Origin: Asparagopsis taxiformis
Taxonomy: Eukaryota; Rhodophyta; Florideophyceae; Bonnemaisoniales; Bonnemaisoniaceae
DNA: 64,000 nt
Reading direction: 5' to 3'
NCBI GenBank assembly: GCA_030407315.1
Contig: JALQPE010000503.1
Span: forward strand, 1-64,000
Shown: positions 27,717-38,287 of the stretch, piece after piece
Numbering within the stretch: position 1 is the first letter of the stretch
Layout: every line of letters begins with the position of its first letter
Notes under the pieces: model-generated
Databases searched by the model: none
Told to the model about the DNA's origin: nothing
What the model saw: the letters and a program-made list of their open reading frames with translations, nothing else
Program-made: the position numbers and the translations under genes

Positions 27717-29884
27717 GCGTGGGTTCCCAATGTGTTCGATGGGGTGTGACCAGTTGGAGTGGCCAAGGAGAATTCCATGTGGCGAATAGTCTCTTCCATG
27801 GCTGTGGAGCGCCTTCGAGAGGTTTTCCTATAACTCTGTTTGAACAGAAGATGCGAGTGTTCGTAGGGGCCTGCATCAATGTGTTCCAGGGCGCCATATC
27901 TCTGCAAGTCACCGGGAAGATGGTCTAGAAGATGGAACTTGAAAGTTTTGAGACCTGTGGTGTGGAATGGGCCGAGGGTGGAGAGCATTGATTGTTTGAA
28001 ATAGGAAATGGAGTTCTGGAGGCTTTCTAGTTCGGCGGCAGTCCAGTGCTTGATGCGACCGCGTTTCATGACCCATGCGACGAGGTCAGAGTATTGCGTG
28101 CAGATGGAAGTGAGGGGGGCTGTATCTACTTCGTCACAGCATGTGTCAATGAATGCTGCGATGAAAGGGAACACCATGTCGACATGGTGATAGTCTTTGG
28201 CTGCGAGCATGCCGCGTATGCCGTCCTCCGTGAAGAGGCCGTTCAAATTGGTGCCCTTCTCACCCTTGGAGAAGTCGACATGAAGACCGGTGATGTAGTA
28301 GTCGCGTTCGATAGCGGACAGAATGCTGTTTGAGCCGGCGAGGATGGATTTTTTCACCTTCTTGAAGGTGCGAGGTGTCCCGGAATGGGAGGCAGTGGTG
28401 GTGGTGAGGTCTGGGGAGCTGAGGCGGTGGACAATGCACTGTTTGATGAGCTTTGAGATGCCGAGGTGGAGATTGTGCAGAGGCTCGAAGGAGAAAATGT
28501 TGTAGGGGTCTAGGGGACTGTTGGTGGGTAAAAGAGCGGTCGATTCGAGGACAGAGTGTTGTTCGAGGAGGGAGAGAGCTTCGAGCGGAGCAGTTGTATG
28601 CTCCTGAGCGCTCTCTTGGCGTGCAGAGCGTGTATCATCGAGGGAGCGGGGCTGGTGTGGCGCGGTGGATTCAAGTTGAGTGGCGGGGATGTAGCAGCGG
28701 TGGCAGGGATGTGTGGTGGTAGTGCTGTTGCGAGTGCATGACAGCTCTTTGGCCTCTGGAAAGTCGCAGCAATAATTGGCTAGGATGGGAAAGCATTGGC
28801 GGGCAGTTGCAGTGGAGTCTGTGCAGGGGAACCCGGAAGAGAACGCGGTGGATAGGGACGAAAACACTTTTTCGAGTGCTTTATGAAGAATATCAATTTT
28901 GCGAGCGCGACTAGCAGAACTAGAGGTTGTCGGCATTTCATCACCGAACAAGGCGTTGGACGAAGGGTTAACAATGTACGGAAGATACCCGACGATGGTG
29001 AGGCCGGTACGGATGCAGTGGCGACGGAGGGGGGCGGAGAAGTTGAGCAGTGTGACGTGTATGGGGTATGCGACGATTGCGGAGCTCTTGAGGCTTGTGC
29101 TGCTCTTGTCGGAGTACACTTGGAGGAGGCCGGCAAAGGAGGAAGGGGTGGGATCAGTTTCCTCTGCCCATACGACCTGTGGATCTTCCGAGAGCTGCAC
29201 GCGCTGTCTAGTAACCTGGTGCAGCGTTTTCGCGAATTCTGTGTGTAGGGGATGAGAAAATATTGCGGTGCCGTCTGGGGCGGTCTGTGGGGAGGGGTGG
29301 AAGAGAGTATTTTGGTCGTTAGCCAGTGCTAACTGCCTGCGGAGCATGTCGACTGGGTCGCGGAGGTACAGCTGTGCCGAGTACTTACCAGTTTTGTCTG
29401 GAATGATGTGGCTCTTGTAACCTTCGGTGCGGAAATGTGTTTCGACCATGGAAGCGGTAACGTGGCGACATTCTTCTACGGTGCGAACGGCGCTGTTGAA
29501 CTTTTCTAGGGAGAATGCGGGGTCTTGTAGGATGGTGATGACTTCGCTCACGCGGCCAGCGCCGGCCTTGTACTCGAGGGTTGTGAGACTGGCGGCGAGG
29601 GATTGCACGAGGAGGTCTGCGCGGGAGGGGGTTGAGGTTGGTGGCAGTGGAGCGTCACAGGGTGAGTCGCTGGAGGAAGCACGACCAGATTCTGGGTCTG
29701 GGGAGCTGGGTTGCGGGGAATCATGGTCGCCGTTTCGAGCAGGCTCATGGGTGACGGCAGGGACACGAGCGTTGTTGAAATGTTGGGGAGAGGGGTTGAA
29801 ACGGTAGCGACACGTTCGCTCATGCAGCGCGAGCGCATAAGCATCTACGCAGTAGTAGAAGCACCCTTCATACTTGCATTCCAT
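27713..29884 (-). CDS. Plavaka/KDZ-like DNA transposase, catalytic part
   Basis: 723 residues from ATG 29884. It begins with a Cys2-His-Cys finger (C3, C8, H21, C25: CKYEGCFYYC and HERTC), typical of the DNA-binding start of this family. After a Ser/Pro linker comes the core: GLLQVYSDKSS (first catalytic Asp region), AYPIHVTLLNFSAPLRR and IVGYLPYI, then a Cys-rich insert (CCDFPEAKELSC, HPCHRC), FEPLHNLHLGISKLIK (the LHQxxKG-type block) and EHIDAGPYEHSHLLFKQSYRKTS (the C-terminal catalytic block). The arrangement matches Plavaka/KDZ-superfamily transposases. Terminal inverted repeats of the element were not located. The frame breaks near the C-terminus (see 26844-27716). Confidence 0.75.
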   Translation of the reverse strand: MECKYEGCFYYCVDAYALALHERTCRYRFNPSPQHFNNARVPAVTHEPARNGDHDSPQPSSPDPESGRASSSDSPCDAPLPPTSTPSRADLLVQSLAASLTTLEYKAGAGRVSEVITILQDPAFSLEKFNSAVRTVEECRHVTASMVETHFRTEGYKSHIIPDKTGKYSAQLYLRDPVDMLRRQLALANDQNTLFHPSPQTAPDGTAIFSHPLHTEFAKTLHQVTRQRVQLSEDPQVVWAEETDPTPSSFAGLLQVYSDKSSTSLKSSAIVAYPIHVTLLNFSAPLRRHCIRTGLTIVGYLPYIVNPSSNALFGDEMPTTSSSASRARKIDILHKALEKVFSSLSTAFSSGFPCTDSTATARQCFPILANYCCDFPEAKELSCTRNSTTTTHPCHRCYIPATQLESTAPHQPRSLDDTRSARQESAQEHTTAPLEALSLLEQHSVLESTALLPTNSPLDPYNIFSFEPLHNLHLGISKLIKQCIVHRLSSPDLTTTTASHSGTPRTFKKVKKSILAGSNSILSAIERDYYITGLHVDFSKGEKGTNLNGLFTEDGIRGMLAAKDYHHVDMVFPFIAAFIDTCCDEVDTAPLTSICTQYSDLVAWVMKRGRIKHWTAAELESLQNSISYFKQSMLSTLGPFHTTGLKTFKFHLLDHLPGDLQRYGALEHIDAGPYEHSHLLFKQSYRKTSRRRSTAMEETIRHMEFSLATPTGHTPSNTLGTHA

Positions 29885-30500
29885 GTCGAGTTTTGACGCA
29901 AAAGGGAGGATTGCGAGCTGAACAGGGGAGACTGTGCCGTCCAGATGCGACCAATTTTATTTTTGTGGTGCTTTCGAGACTTGGAATGTAACGTGTTCGT
30001 TCGTAGTTTTGTGGGTAGTAGTTTTGTGCTCACTCCAGCTGACATCCCAACGGTGGAATTTAACCGAGAGTTCAATCATTTCCAACTGTTACATCACATT
30101 GCGTGCTGGCAACGTGTGCATGGAAGGACGAACGACTGCCCTGGGAGATGAATTTTCAATTAATTCATTTGTAATAATAAACTTTTTTATTTCCAAACTT
30201 CGTGGAATCTGAATGTGCTTTACAGCGGATATGCCACGGATCATGTAAGGAAAGCAAATGGATTCTCATATATATGATTATATGTTTATATTCGTTGTTC
30301 TCGATCCGGATCTCATTGTTCGGGGAATCAGAGACCATGGCTTGGGCCATACTCAATCTCACTGCCGGCGATGATTTCGAGTATGCACAGCAAGACTTAA
30401 GCGGACGCTGAAAGCTGTCCGGTCGACGCCGCAGGCTCCACTCCGCCCTCATCACCGACTGAGATTCTTTGACCGCCTTTGCTTTGTTTAGTGTAGAGGA
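29885..30500. other. Intergenic, upstream of the transposase
   Basis: AT-richer sequence with only short open frames. It should hold the transposase promoter (minus strand) and perhaps the transposon end, but no inverted repeat partner was found. Confidence 0.4.
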
Positions 30501-30558
30501 TGGAATGAAGTTACGTGCGCGAATCTTGATCAAGATTCGCGCACGTACCTTCGTTCCA
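30501..30558. repeat. 58-bp near-perfect palindrome at an element end
   Basis: 29-base arms (TGGAATGAAGTTACGTGCGC onward and its inverse) with two mismatches. The central 34 bp (30513-30546) are a perfect palindrome. The homologous copy at 39705 keeps only one arm, so the hairpin has been lost there or gained here. Confidence 0.85.
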
Positions 30559-31359
30559 CCCTCTACCCTCTAGGGTATCCATTGAGGGAAGCGTGGGTTT
30601 TGAGTCTGACTATTTCCGTTGATGCGATATTTTCATTTGAAGCCTGTTGACTCATGGTGTGTATTGAGCGGAGGATGGAAGAGAGGTACGTGAAGTTTTG
30701 AAAGTATGCTGTGAGGGAAGGTTGGTTTTGAGTCTGACTGTTGTGGTTGATTCCGATGTTGTGTAGATGATGCAGGAATGTTGATGACAGAAGGTAAGTT
30801 TCACTGAGCACCAAGACTTGTTTTGCGAAGATATGGACTGCTGACTTTGATTATTCATTGCAAGGTTTTTGGATCATGGTTTGTATTGTGTGTAGGATGG
30901 ATGAGAGGTAAGTAAGGGAGTTTCTAGGATATCTGTCGTGGTAAGCGTTGCTTTTGAATCTGACTGTTGGGGTTGATGTTTTGTATGTGATGCAGGAGTG
31001 GTGAAGCAGGAACGGCAGGACTGAAGGAGAGTGAAGAAGGGATGTAGGAAGATGGGGAATGAAGCTGTGAGGTGTTTCTGGTATGTGTATATTTTGGGGC
31101 ATACGATAGAAGTGAGAGTGGGTTTCAAGTGGTGTAAGATTTTGCTGACCATGTTCGTGTTTGATGTCTTGATGATTTAATGGGCTGGGGTGGTGTCGAG
31201 GAAAGCGGGGATGGAATTGGGAAGGAGCGGATTTTTTGTAATCTAGGTCGTGAGGGTTCTTGAAGTATGTGCGGATGGTGGTGCATGGCGTTCGGATGGT
31301 AGGGAGAACGCGATAGTGAGGGAGGTGATCGACGATATGCTGACAGTATTTTGTATTTG

Positions 31360-31515
31360 GATACGTATTTCTATTCTGGCTGGATACATATTCCGTATTC
31401 TGCTGGATACGTATTTCGTATTCTGGCTGGATACGTATTCCGTATTCTGGCTGGATACGTATTTCCTATTCTAACCGGGTATTTATTTCCTATTCTGACC
31501 AGATATGTATTCCTA
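31360..31515 (+). repeat. ~24-bp tandem repeat
   Basis: About six imperfect units of TATTCTGGCTGGATACGTAT type inside element X. A matching array is at about 40515-40650 in copy 2. Confidence 0.75.
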
Positions 31516-31642
31516 TTCTAGAGAGACGTATTGTATACGAGCAGTTTCCTAAATGAGAGAATAAAATACGGTCCGATATGGGCCCTGAATTTACCATCCG
31601 CTGTAATTTCTTCCCTCCCGGTTTTCGCTGATATATTGTATA

Positions 31643-32115
31643 CTGGATGTCGGGTCCTAGTATTCCGCCGAACGTACTAGAGAAAGTGGATGTCGGGTCC
31701 TAGTATTCCGCCAAACGTACTAGAGAAAGTGGATGTCGGGTCCTAGTATTCCGCCATACGTACTAGAGAAAGTGGATGTCGGGTCCTAGTATTCCGCCAA
31801 ACGTACTAGAGAAAGTGGATGTCGGGTCCTAGTATTCCGCCAAACGTACTAGAGAAAGTGGATGTCGGGTCCTAGTATTCCGCCAAACGTACTAGAGAAA
31901 GTGGATGTCGGGTCCTAGTATTCCGCCAAACGTACTAGAGAAAGTGGATGTCGGGTCCTAGTATTCCGCCATATGTACTAGAGAAAGTGGATGTCGGGTC
32001 CTAGTATTCCGCCATATGTACTAGAGAAAGTGGATGTCGGGTCCTAGTATTCCGCCATATGTACTAGAGAAAGTGGATGTCGGGCCCTAGTATTCCGCCA
32101 TATGTACTAGAGAAA
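31643..32115 (+). repeat. 43-bp minisatellite, 11 units
   Basis: Exact 43-bp period (unit starts at 31643, 31686, 31729 and so on to 32073). Each unit reads GTGGATGTCGGGTCCTAGTA and then TTCCGCCAAACGTACTAGAG. CTAGTA and TACTAG within the unit are complementary. Units differ mainly at AAACG versus ATATG. Copy 2 of element X has only about three units. Confidence 0.95.
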
Positions 32116-32249
32116 GTGGACGTCCGCATCCAAAAAATTTTTATTTTTTTTCGGACGCGGACGTTCATTTGTTCTAGTAAATCTCGGGGCCGACTAGGAC
32201 CCGTACTAGAGAGACTGGACGTCCGCGTCCACTTCCGAAAACACAGACG

Positions 32250-34656
32250 TATTCCGCGTATTCGCATATTAGCGCTGCATCGGTTCGATTGCGCGCGTTC
32301 GCGTGCGGTTCGACGATGTTCGCGGCGCCGAAGCAGGGTATCTCGTCCGGTATTTCCGTTACATCGCCACTTCGCGTGGCCATTCGCGAGAGCGCGTCGG
32401 CAATAACGTGGCGTTTACCCTTCTTGTACTCGACGTCGAATTCGAACTCGGTGAGTCGCAACCGCCAGCGCGCGAGTCGCCCTTCCGCAGAGGTCATGTT
32501 TAGGATCCAGCGCAGCGAATTGTGGTCCGTGCGGACCGTGAACTTCCGTCCTTCCAAATATGCACGTAATAGCAAAACTGCCCATACTACTGCGAGGCAT
32601 TCGCGTTCCGCCGTCGAGTAATTGCGCTCCGCGTCGTTAAGCGTGCGCGACCAGTATCCGACTGGATGTAATATGTCGTCGTCTGCGTCTAGCTGTAGTA
32701 ACGCGCATCCGATTTGGCCTTGCGACGCGTCGGTGTCGAGCACATACGGGTGCCCTTCGCGCGGTAGACGGAGGATAGGCGGAGACAGCATCACTTGTCG
32801 CAATGATTCGAACGCGCGCGTTTGCTCCGGCGTCGGCGCGGGTAAGTTGTTTCCTTGGTCCTTCTTCAGCAGCTGCGTAAGCGGCGCTGCTACGAACGCG
32901 AATTTTTCGACGAATCGGCGGTATACGTTGCAAGTTCCTAGGAAGCTGCGTAGCTGCGTTTTCGTCGTCGGGTACGTCGCATCGCGCAGCGCGTCGCATT
33001 TCGTCGTCGGCACTGATAGCTTCCCAGGCGAAATAGTATGTCCCAGATAGTTTACCGAGCGCTTGAAGAACTCGGTCTTTGCGAATTTTAGCGAAACACC
33101 AGCGCGTCCGAGGATTCCCAGTATCTCGTCGACGTGATGCACGTGTGCATTTACGTCGGCGGAGAAGATAATTACGTCATCCAGGTAGACAAGGCAGTGC
33201 TGCCACTTCACGTTCGCGAGCGAAATGTCGAGCGCGCGCTGAAACATCGCGGGCGCGTTCGACAGTCCGAAGGGCATGCGGCGGAAACGGTACGTACCAA
33301 CGTGCGACGTAAACGTACTCTTATCGCGGTCGGCGTACACTACTGGGATTTGCCAGTATCCCGAGTTGCAGTCCAGCGTAGTGAAAACCGTCGCGTTGCC
33401 GAGCGAGTCGACGCAATCGTCCATGCGCGGAATCGGATACGCGTCCTTCACGGTAGTGGCGTTGAGGCGGCGGTAGTCGATGCAGAAGCGGGAGATCCAA
33501 TCCTTCTTGGGCACGCCTACGACTGGGCTTGCCCATTCCGACGTAGCGGGCTCGATTACTCCAGCGCGGAGCTTCTTTTCCACTTGCGTACGGATAATTT
33601 CGCGCGACGCGTGTCCGGCGCGATACGGCGGTTGGTTGACGGGGGTCGCCCCCGGAACCAATTCGATACGGTGTTCCGTGGCGTGGATGGCTCCAAGCGT
33701 TCCGTTCCACATTTGCTCGTGTTTGCGTAGCATCTCGATAATTCACGCGTGTAGGTCGTCGTCTACCCGCTCGTCGCGCAGTGTCGTTCGTAAGAGATCT
33801 TCCCAATGCGGCGTCGCGTTCGCAATTCCGTCGGTTTCGCGCAAGTCCGGCGGATTCGTCGCGTTGCGTAGCGTCGCGTCGTCGGGCGGTCGGTCTTGCG
33901 GATTCGGCGCTTCTTGTGCAACCTGTAGGCAACCTACGGGGTTGGGCACTGCGGCGCCCACCTTCATGCCTTTGGGCAAGACCTGTAGGCGGGTGCCGGC
34001 GTTGTGCACCTGCACACTGAAGGGAAAGTTCCTTTTGACCTGCGTTTCGCCATTGGATAGACGCAGCAACTTCTGTCCGTAGAGGTTGGTCGCGGGTATC
34101 GTAATGCAGCGTCCGTCAGCGCCCGTGGTGACTTCGATAGCTCGCGTCGCGTGCGGCGGAATCGACGTGCGACGCGCAACGCGGATTGGCACGAAATCTG
34201 TTGGTCGGGTAGCCTTGGGGGTCGGTGCGCGGCGCGGTTTCGTCGGCGTGCGCGGGAGCATCGGAACATAGTCTCCATAGCGGGTTCGCAGCGCGCGCTG
34301 CGGACCAGTATAGATCATCGAACCACACGGTTGATGAAGTCCGCTCCCAGAATGCAAGGGACGGATAAGCGCGGCATCACCAGGAAAGTTTGGAGGTGCG
34401 CGCAGGCACCTAGAAGAACGCTAAGTCGAAGTGACGCGTTCGGCGCGAGGCGTCTTCCGTTCGCGTCGATAATCGCGAAGCGCAGCGTCGGCGGCGTAGC
34501 GTGGTACTTCCAATCAGCACCTAATACGTTCTCGCGAATGAGGCTCGGGCCCGCGCCGGTATCAAGCACAGCGGTCACCGCGGTGGCCGTGCGTAAATTA
34601 TATCCGACGCGAATCTCGAGTTTGTAGTTCGCGGTAGGGGTCTGAAACAGGAACAC
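32250..34656 (-). pseudogene. Gypsy-2 pol remnant: protease, RT, RNase H
   Basis: Three open pieces. Protease (34656 down to about 34315) has DTGAGPSLI. A frameshift near 34320 separates it from the next piece (to 33743), which ends at TGA 33743-33745 where Gypsy-1 has a CGA arginine codon (HARIIEM). The third piece holds an intact reverse transcriptase with FCIDYRRLN and YLDD, and RNase H with DTDASQG, then runs into element X. Confidence 0.9.
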
Positions 34657-34748
34657 TGTTTCGGGTGGTAACGGAGGCGGTTTTTCGCGCGGCGGTTGCG
34701 TCGTTGCGCGTCGCGTGTCCGTTGAGTGCAGAGGAGTCGGCCCACCCG

Positions 34749-36718
34749 CTACGACTCCTCGTAGGCGTTTCCCGGGTCTTCTGCGAAGCGAACCGAGTGG
34801 GGCGTAAGCTGTTCGCCGTCTTGCGCCTCGTTTTCGCGCGTGCGTTCGCTTTCGCGCTCGCGTGCGTCATCGTCCGCGGAAACTTCGAAAACCTGAACGT
34901 TGCGCTGCAGGTTCAGTTCTTCTGGCGTTAGGCGCGCTTGGCTATGCATCTCGCGAATCGCGGCCTGTTGTTCGGACGAGAGCAGCGGGCAATTCACCAT
35001 GGGACGCCTAAACTCTCGGCATATCAGACAGCGGAACGCCGCTGTGCGAGACGTGTCGGCCGGTGCCGTCTGTCTCACGATAGGCGGTGGGTAAGTTGCG
35101 CGCAGTATGTGCGCCGTGTACGGCCCCGCGCGTTCGCGTTCTCGGTCTTCGTTATGCGCAAAGCGGCGCGAGCGGTCGGCGGGCGAGGCGTCGCGAGAGC
35201 GTGGCGTCTGATAATTCGACGAGGGGGTGCCAAGCGAGGTCGGACTTCGCATGGGGCTCGGGGTCGAGAACTTCCGTTCGCGCGAAGCGTGCGGTGTCGC
35301 GGCGGAGGTTGAGACGTTTGGCGACGAGAAGCCTGATGGCAGGGTGTGCCCCACGGTCAAGGCTTGCATCGTCGGTGCCTCATCCTCTTCCACGTAGAGC
35401 GCAGGCGTTCGCCGTAGTAGCAGTCGCGCGCTCATCGTCGGCGTCATCGCTCGGTGTGTGTCCCCGTGGCTCTGCGCCATAGAGACTAGCTCTCGAAAAG
35501 TATATCGACGCGGGTCGCGAGACAGCGCGTCCCGTACGAGGTGTTGCGCGTAAGGACGTAGACCGTCGATGAAAATAGAAACAAGCGTTCGTCCGCTAGA
35601 CGCATCGCCGCAGCGCAGCGCGCGGCGTCGTAATCTCGTAGCGAACTGCGTTTCGGTTTCCTTCGGGTCTTGCGTTTGTTGCACCACGTCGCGGTACGCT
35701 TGCACGACGTCGCCTTCGCGCGCGTAGGTTACCAGGAGCCACTGAACGGCTTCCGCGTAGCACGTAATCGAATCGACGCCCGCGCGGGCTCCTCGGAACG
35801 TCCGTCCCACGTACGTTTGGAACGTGTCGCGTGCCTCTTCGGCTAGGAAATACTTGATAATCGGCAGCGCTGCGCCTTCGGATACACCGGTGTCGTCGCA
35901 TGCGCTCTTGAAATACTTCAGGAACGATAGCACGGCGATTCCGTCAGCGCCCGTGAAATTCTCTCCTTGCATCGAATGGCGCACCATTTTCGCGGTGTTA
36001 ACCAATTCGCTCGCAATTGTTCTGTTAAACGCGCGGTCCGTATTACGCAAGCGATACGTGCGATACGAAAGCGCGCGCGTGAACAGCTCGTTCAACGGCT
36101 GGATTTCTACCAGCCCGGGATGCGCGGGTCCATTGTCGCTGTCCGAGCGCGGGTGATCGTCGAATGACAGGTCCTGGCGCGCCAGTTCCAGCCATCCTTC
36201 GGGATCCGCATTGCGCGCGTAGTTCGTAGGGTTCGCGCGCGTTGCGGTTCGCGTTCGGTTTTCGCGCGTAACGACGTTCGCGCGGTCGATAGTGTGCTCC
36301 TCGCGGGAGTCCATCGTAGTGACGATTAGGTTGTGGACTTGCGCCCTCATCTGAGCCCTCAATCCACGCGATTGGCCCTTGATTGCGCGGTCCACCGCAG
36401 CTCGTACTTCAGCCTGGAGCATGCATTGGAACGTAGGGTCGTCCACTACTTGTCGAACCAAGCTCGGAAGCGTTGCAGACGGCGTAGCGTGCACGTCGGG
36501 AACGCGGAACTCGGCCTCGCGCTTCGTTGCGGCGCCATCGTCGGACGTTCGCGCGTCGTCACGATGCTCGCGAGCGCTCGCGTCGGTAACGGCGGCCACG
36601 GGGAAGCGGCAGGGTCAGGGATATGTGAAGCGACCACTGCGTCGACCGCGTGCGTTTGCGACGCGACTGGCGGCGGTTCGGTCGGCGCGTTCGATCGCTC
36701 GGGCGCGGATGGATCCAT
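34749..36718 (-). pseudogene. Gypsy-2 gag remnant
   Basis: Starts at ATG 36718 (MDPSAPERSNAP as in Gypsy-1). A one-base deletion at about 36567, in the run of GAC codons after ALASI, shifts the frame; the rest is open to 34749. The zinc knuckle reads CLICREFRRPMVNC, so the metal-binding His has become Arg and the finger should not fold. Confidence 0.88.
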
Positions 36719-37277
36719 CGGCGTGGTTGCGTTCGATCGTCGCCTAGGGAAAAGGGAAAAAGGGATGATGGGAAAGGAGAAAGGGGAATTCGGCGCACGT
36801 CAAAATCGAGCTTCGGCGCGTCGAAAAATTGGCAACTAAAAAGGGAAGCGCTTCCCGAAAATTGTCTGCGTATCGGGCGCGCGTAGTAGGGGTGAGGGGG
36901 ACGAGCTCGCTCGCAGGAGGGCTTCTTCCTCGCTCGGAACGCGCGAAGACGGGTCTCGATCGTCTGCGAACCCAATATTTTCGGCACCGCCGAACCCGCG
37001 TTAGGGTTGCGAACTAGCGCGCTCACGCGCTGCGTCTTCGATCGCATCGTTCCGCGCGGCGAACTGTCGTAGTAGAGATAGGGTAGTTATACAAAACCAG
37101 AGAGGCTGTAGCACCGCTTCCGGGATAGCGATACGAGCGCACGCGTCAATCGCCCTCGCTGTCGCGCACGACGAACGGAAAAAGGGAAAATTAGAGTAAG
37201 CGATAGGTTTGGCGTCCCGTGTTTCCCCAAGCGGAGTTTCTGTTCTTCGCTGAGTTCGCACGTCGGTTCGCGCAATT

Positions 37278-37293
37278 CTAGGTCGAGAGACCA
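37278..37293 (-). other. Gypsy-2 primer-binding site
   Basis: Reverse complement reads TGGTCTCTCGACCTAG, identical to the Gypsy-1 site and at the same two-base distance from the LTR. Confidence 0.7.
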
Positions 37294-37295
37294 GT

Positions 37296-38076
37296 TGTAG
37301 GACCAGCCGGGGTGGCGATCGCTAAGGGAGTTCTAGAATTGCTAGCCGTGTCAGGGAGAGGTGAACCGGATCGCGCTGGTTGAACTTGCGTTTCGCGCGT
37401 CGCTCGGTCACGGTGGCGATCGGGTGGTACAACGGCGGAACGCGTAGGGATCGATCGCAACACGGGATTCGCGGGCCGGCGCAAGCCGTGATCTCAGGGG
37501 GAGATCACCGAGTAAACTCGAGCACAACGCGATCCACACAGGGGTCGTAAATCCCTGGCCTAGTGGCGTGCGACGCAACGCGCGCTATCGCGGTGCGACG
37601 CAGTTCGAAGATCGGTTTATGCGCAGCGCACAGCGGCGATCGTGAGCAACCCCGCACGCAACGTTTCAACGCAATTGGTCCTCGCGATTCGCTAAACGCT
37701 TAACTCGTAGCTGCGAAGATGCTGGCTGTTTATTGGTAGGGTGCGAAGCAGAACGACCATTAATAGCTAACTACTAAGGACAGGTTGTCCTTGTGCGGCC
37801 GGCGGCCGCTCGCTCGCACGCGAAAAGGGAAATATTTGGGAAAAAGACTTTCGTCATAAAAAACCCAAAAAGGGGAAATAAAGGGAAATTCGTAGAATTC
37901 GCTACACGTGGCGCTGGGCTCGTAGTCGCACGCGTTCGCGCAGGTGCACCGTGACGCGTAATCGGCTCGCCACGCGTACGCTCGCTTACTAACTTACTCA
38001 GCGCGGATGCACGCGGACTCAACTCGTCGATATCGCTTCAACCCGCGTTCGCGTTAGCGGCATAAATTGCACCACA
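37296..38076 (-). repeat. Gypsy-2 5' LTR
   Basis: 781 bp, aligned end to end with the Gypsy-1 LTRs and more diverged from them than they are from each other. Termini are TGTGGTGC (at 38076 on the minus strand) and CCTACA. The flank is CCGGT. Confidence 0.93.
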
Positions 38077-38287
38077 CCGGTAGTCACATACCCCCGCGCC
38101 CTCCACCGTTCGATACCTTCCGACGTTCCATTGGAGCTGGAACGGTCTCCTCCCTCTCTGAACGAATTGTTTTGACACGTATTCTTGATTAAAGAGGTCA
38201 CAACTCGGCAGCGCAATTCAATGTGGTTCCGGCCGGCAAGCGTCCTATTGAACACATCCTTTCGCTCATTGCTCTGCCTGGCGAACA

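Larger units (their letters stand above)
30501..32249 (+). mobile_element. Unclassified non-coding repeat element X, copy 1
   Basis: A 1.75-kb unit that reappears at 39705-41697 in the same orientation with high similarity along its length (for example GGGAAGCGTGGGTTTTGAGTC and ATATGGGCCCTGAATTTACC). It starts at the palindrome and ends ACTTCCGAAAACACAGACG, abutting Gypsy-2 pol. Inside are a 24-bp array, an 11-copy 43-bp array and short stretches of GGACGTCC-type sequence. No ORF with recognisable content. Probably a non-autonomous transposon, class unknown. Confidence 0.65.
32250..38076 (-). mobile_element. Gypsy-2, 3'-truncated copy of the Gypsy-1 family
   Basis: Minus-strand relative of Gypsy-1 with its 5' LTR (37296-38076), primer site, leader, gag and the first half of pol. 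It stops at 32250 inside the stretch following RNase H, against element X. The integrase, chromodomain, antisense ORF and 3' LTR are absent. It carries a gag frameshift, a pol frameshift and a nonsense codon, so it is inactive. Confidence 0.92.

Noticed and set aside
27038..29896. Plus-strand ORFs opposite the transposase
   Set aside because: They are shadows of the minus-strand transposase frame, which has family motifs throughout.
30563..31152. Minus-strand ORFs in element X (also 39815-40318)
   Set aside because: The two copies keep the DNA but not a consistent frame length. The composition is low in complexity and no domain is seen.
31643..32115. CRISPR-like array
   Set aside because: The 43-bp units are directly tandem with no unique spacers, and the DNA is eukaryotic.
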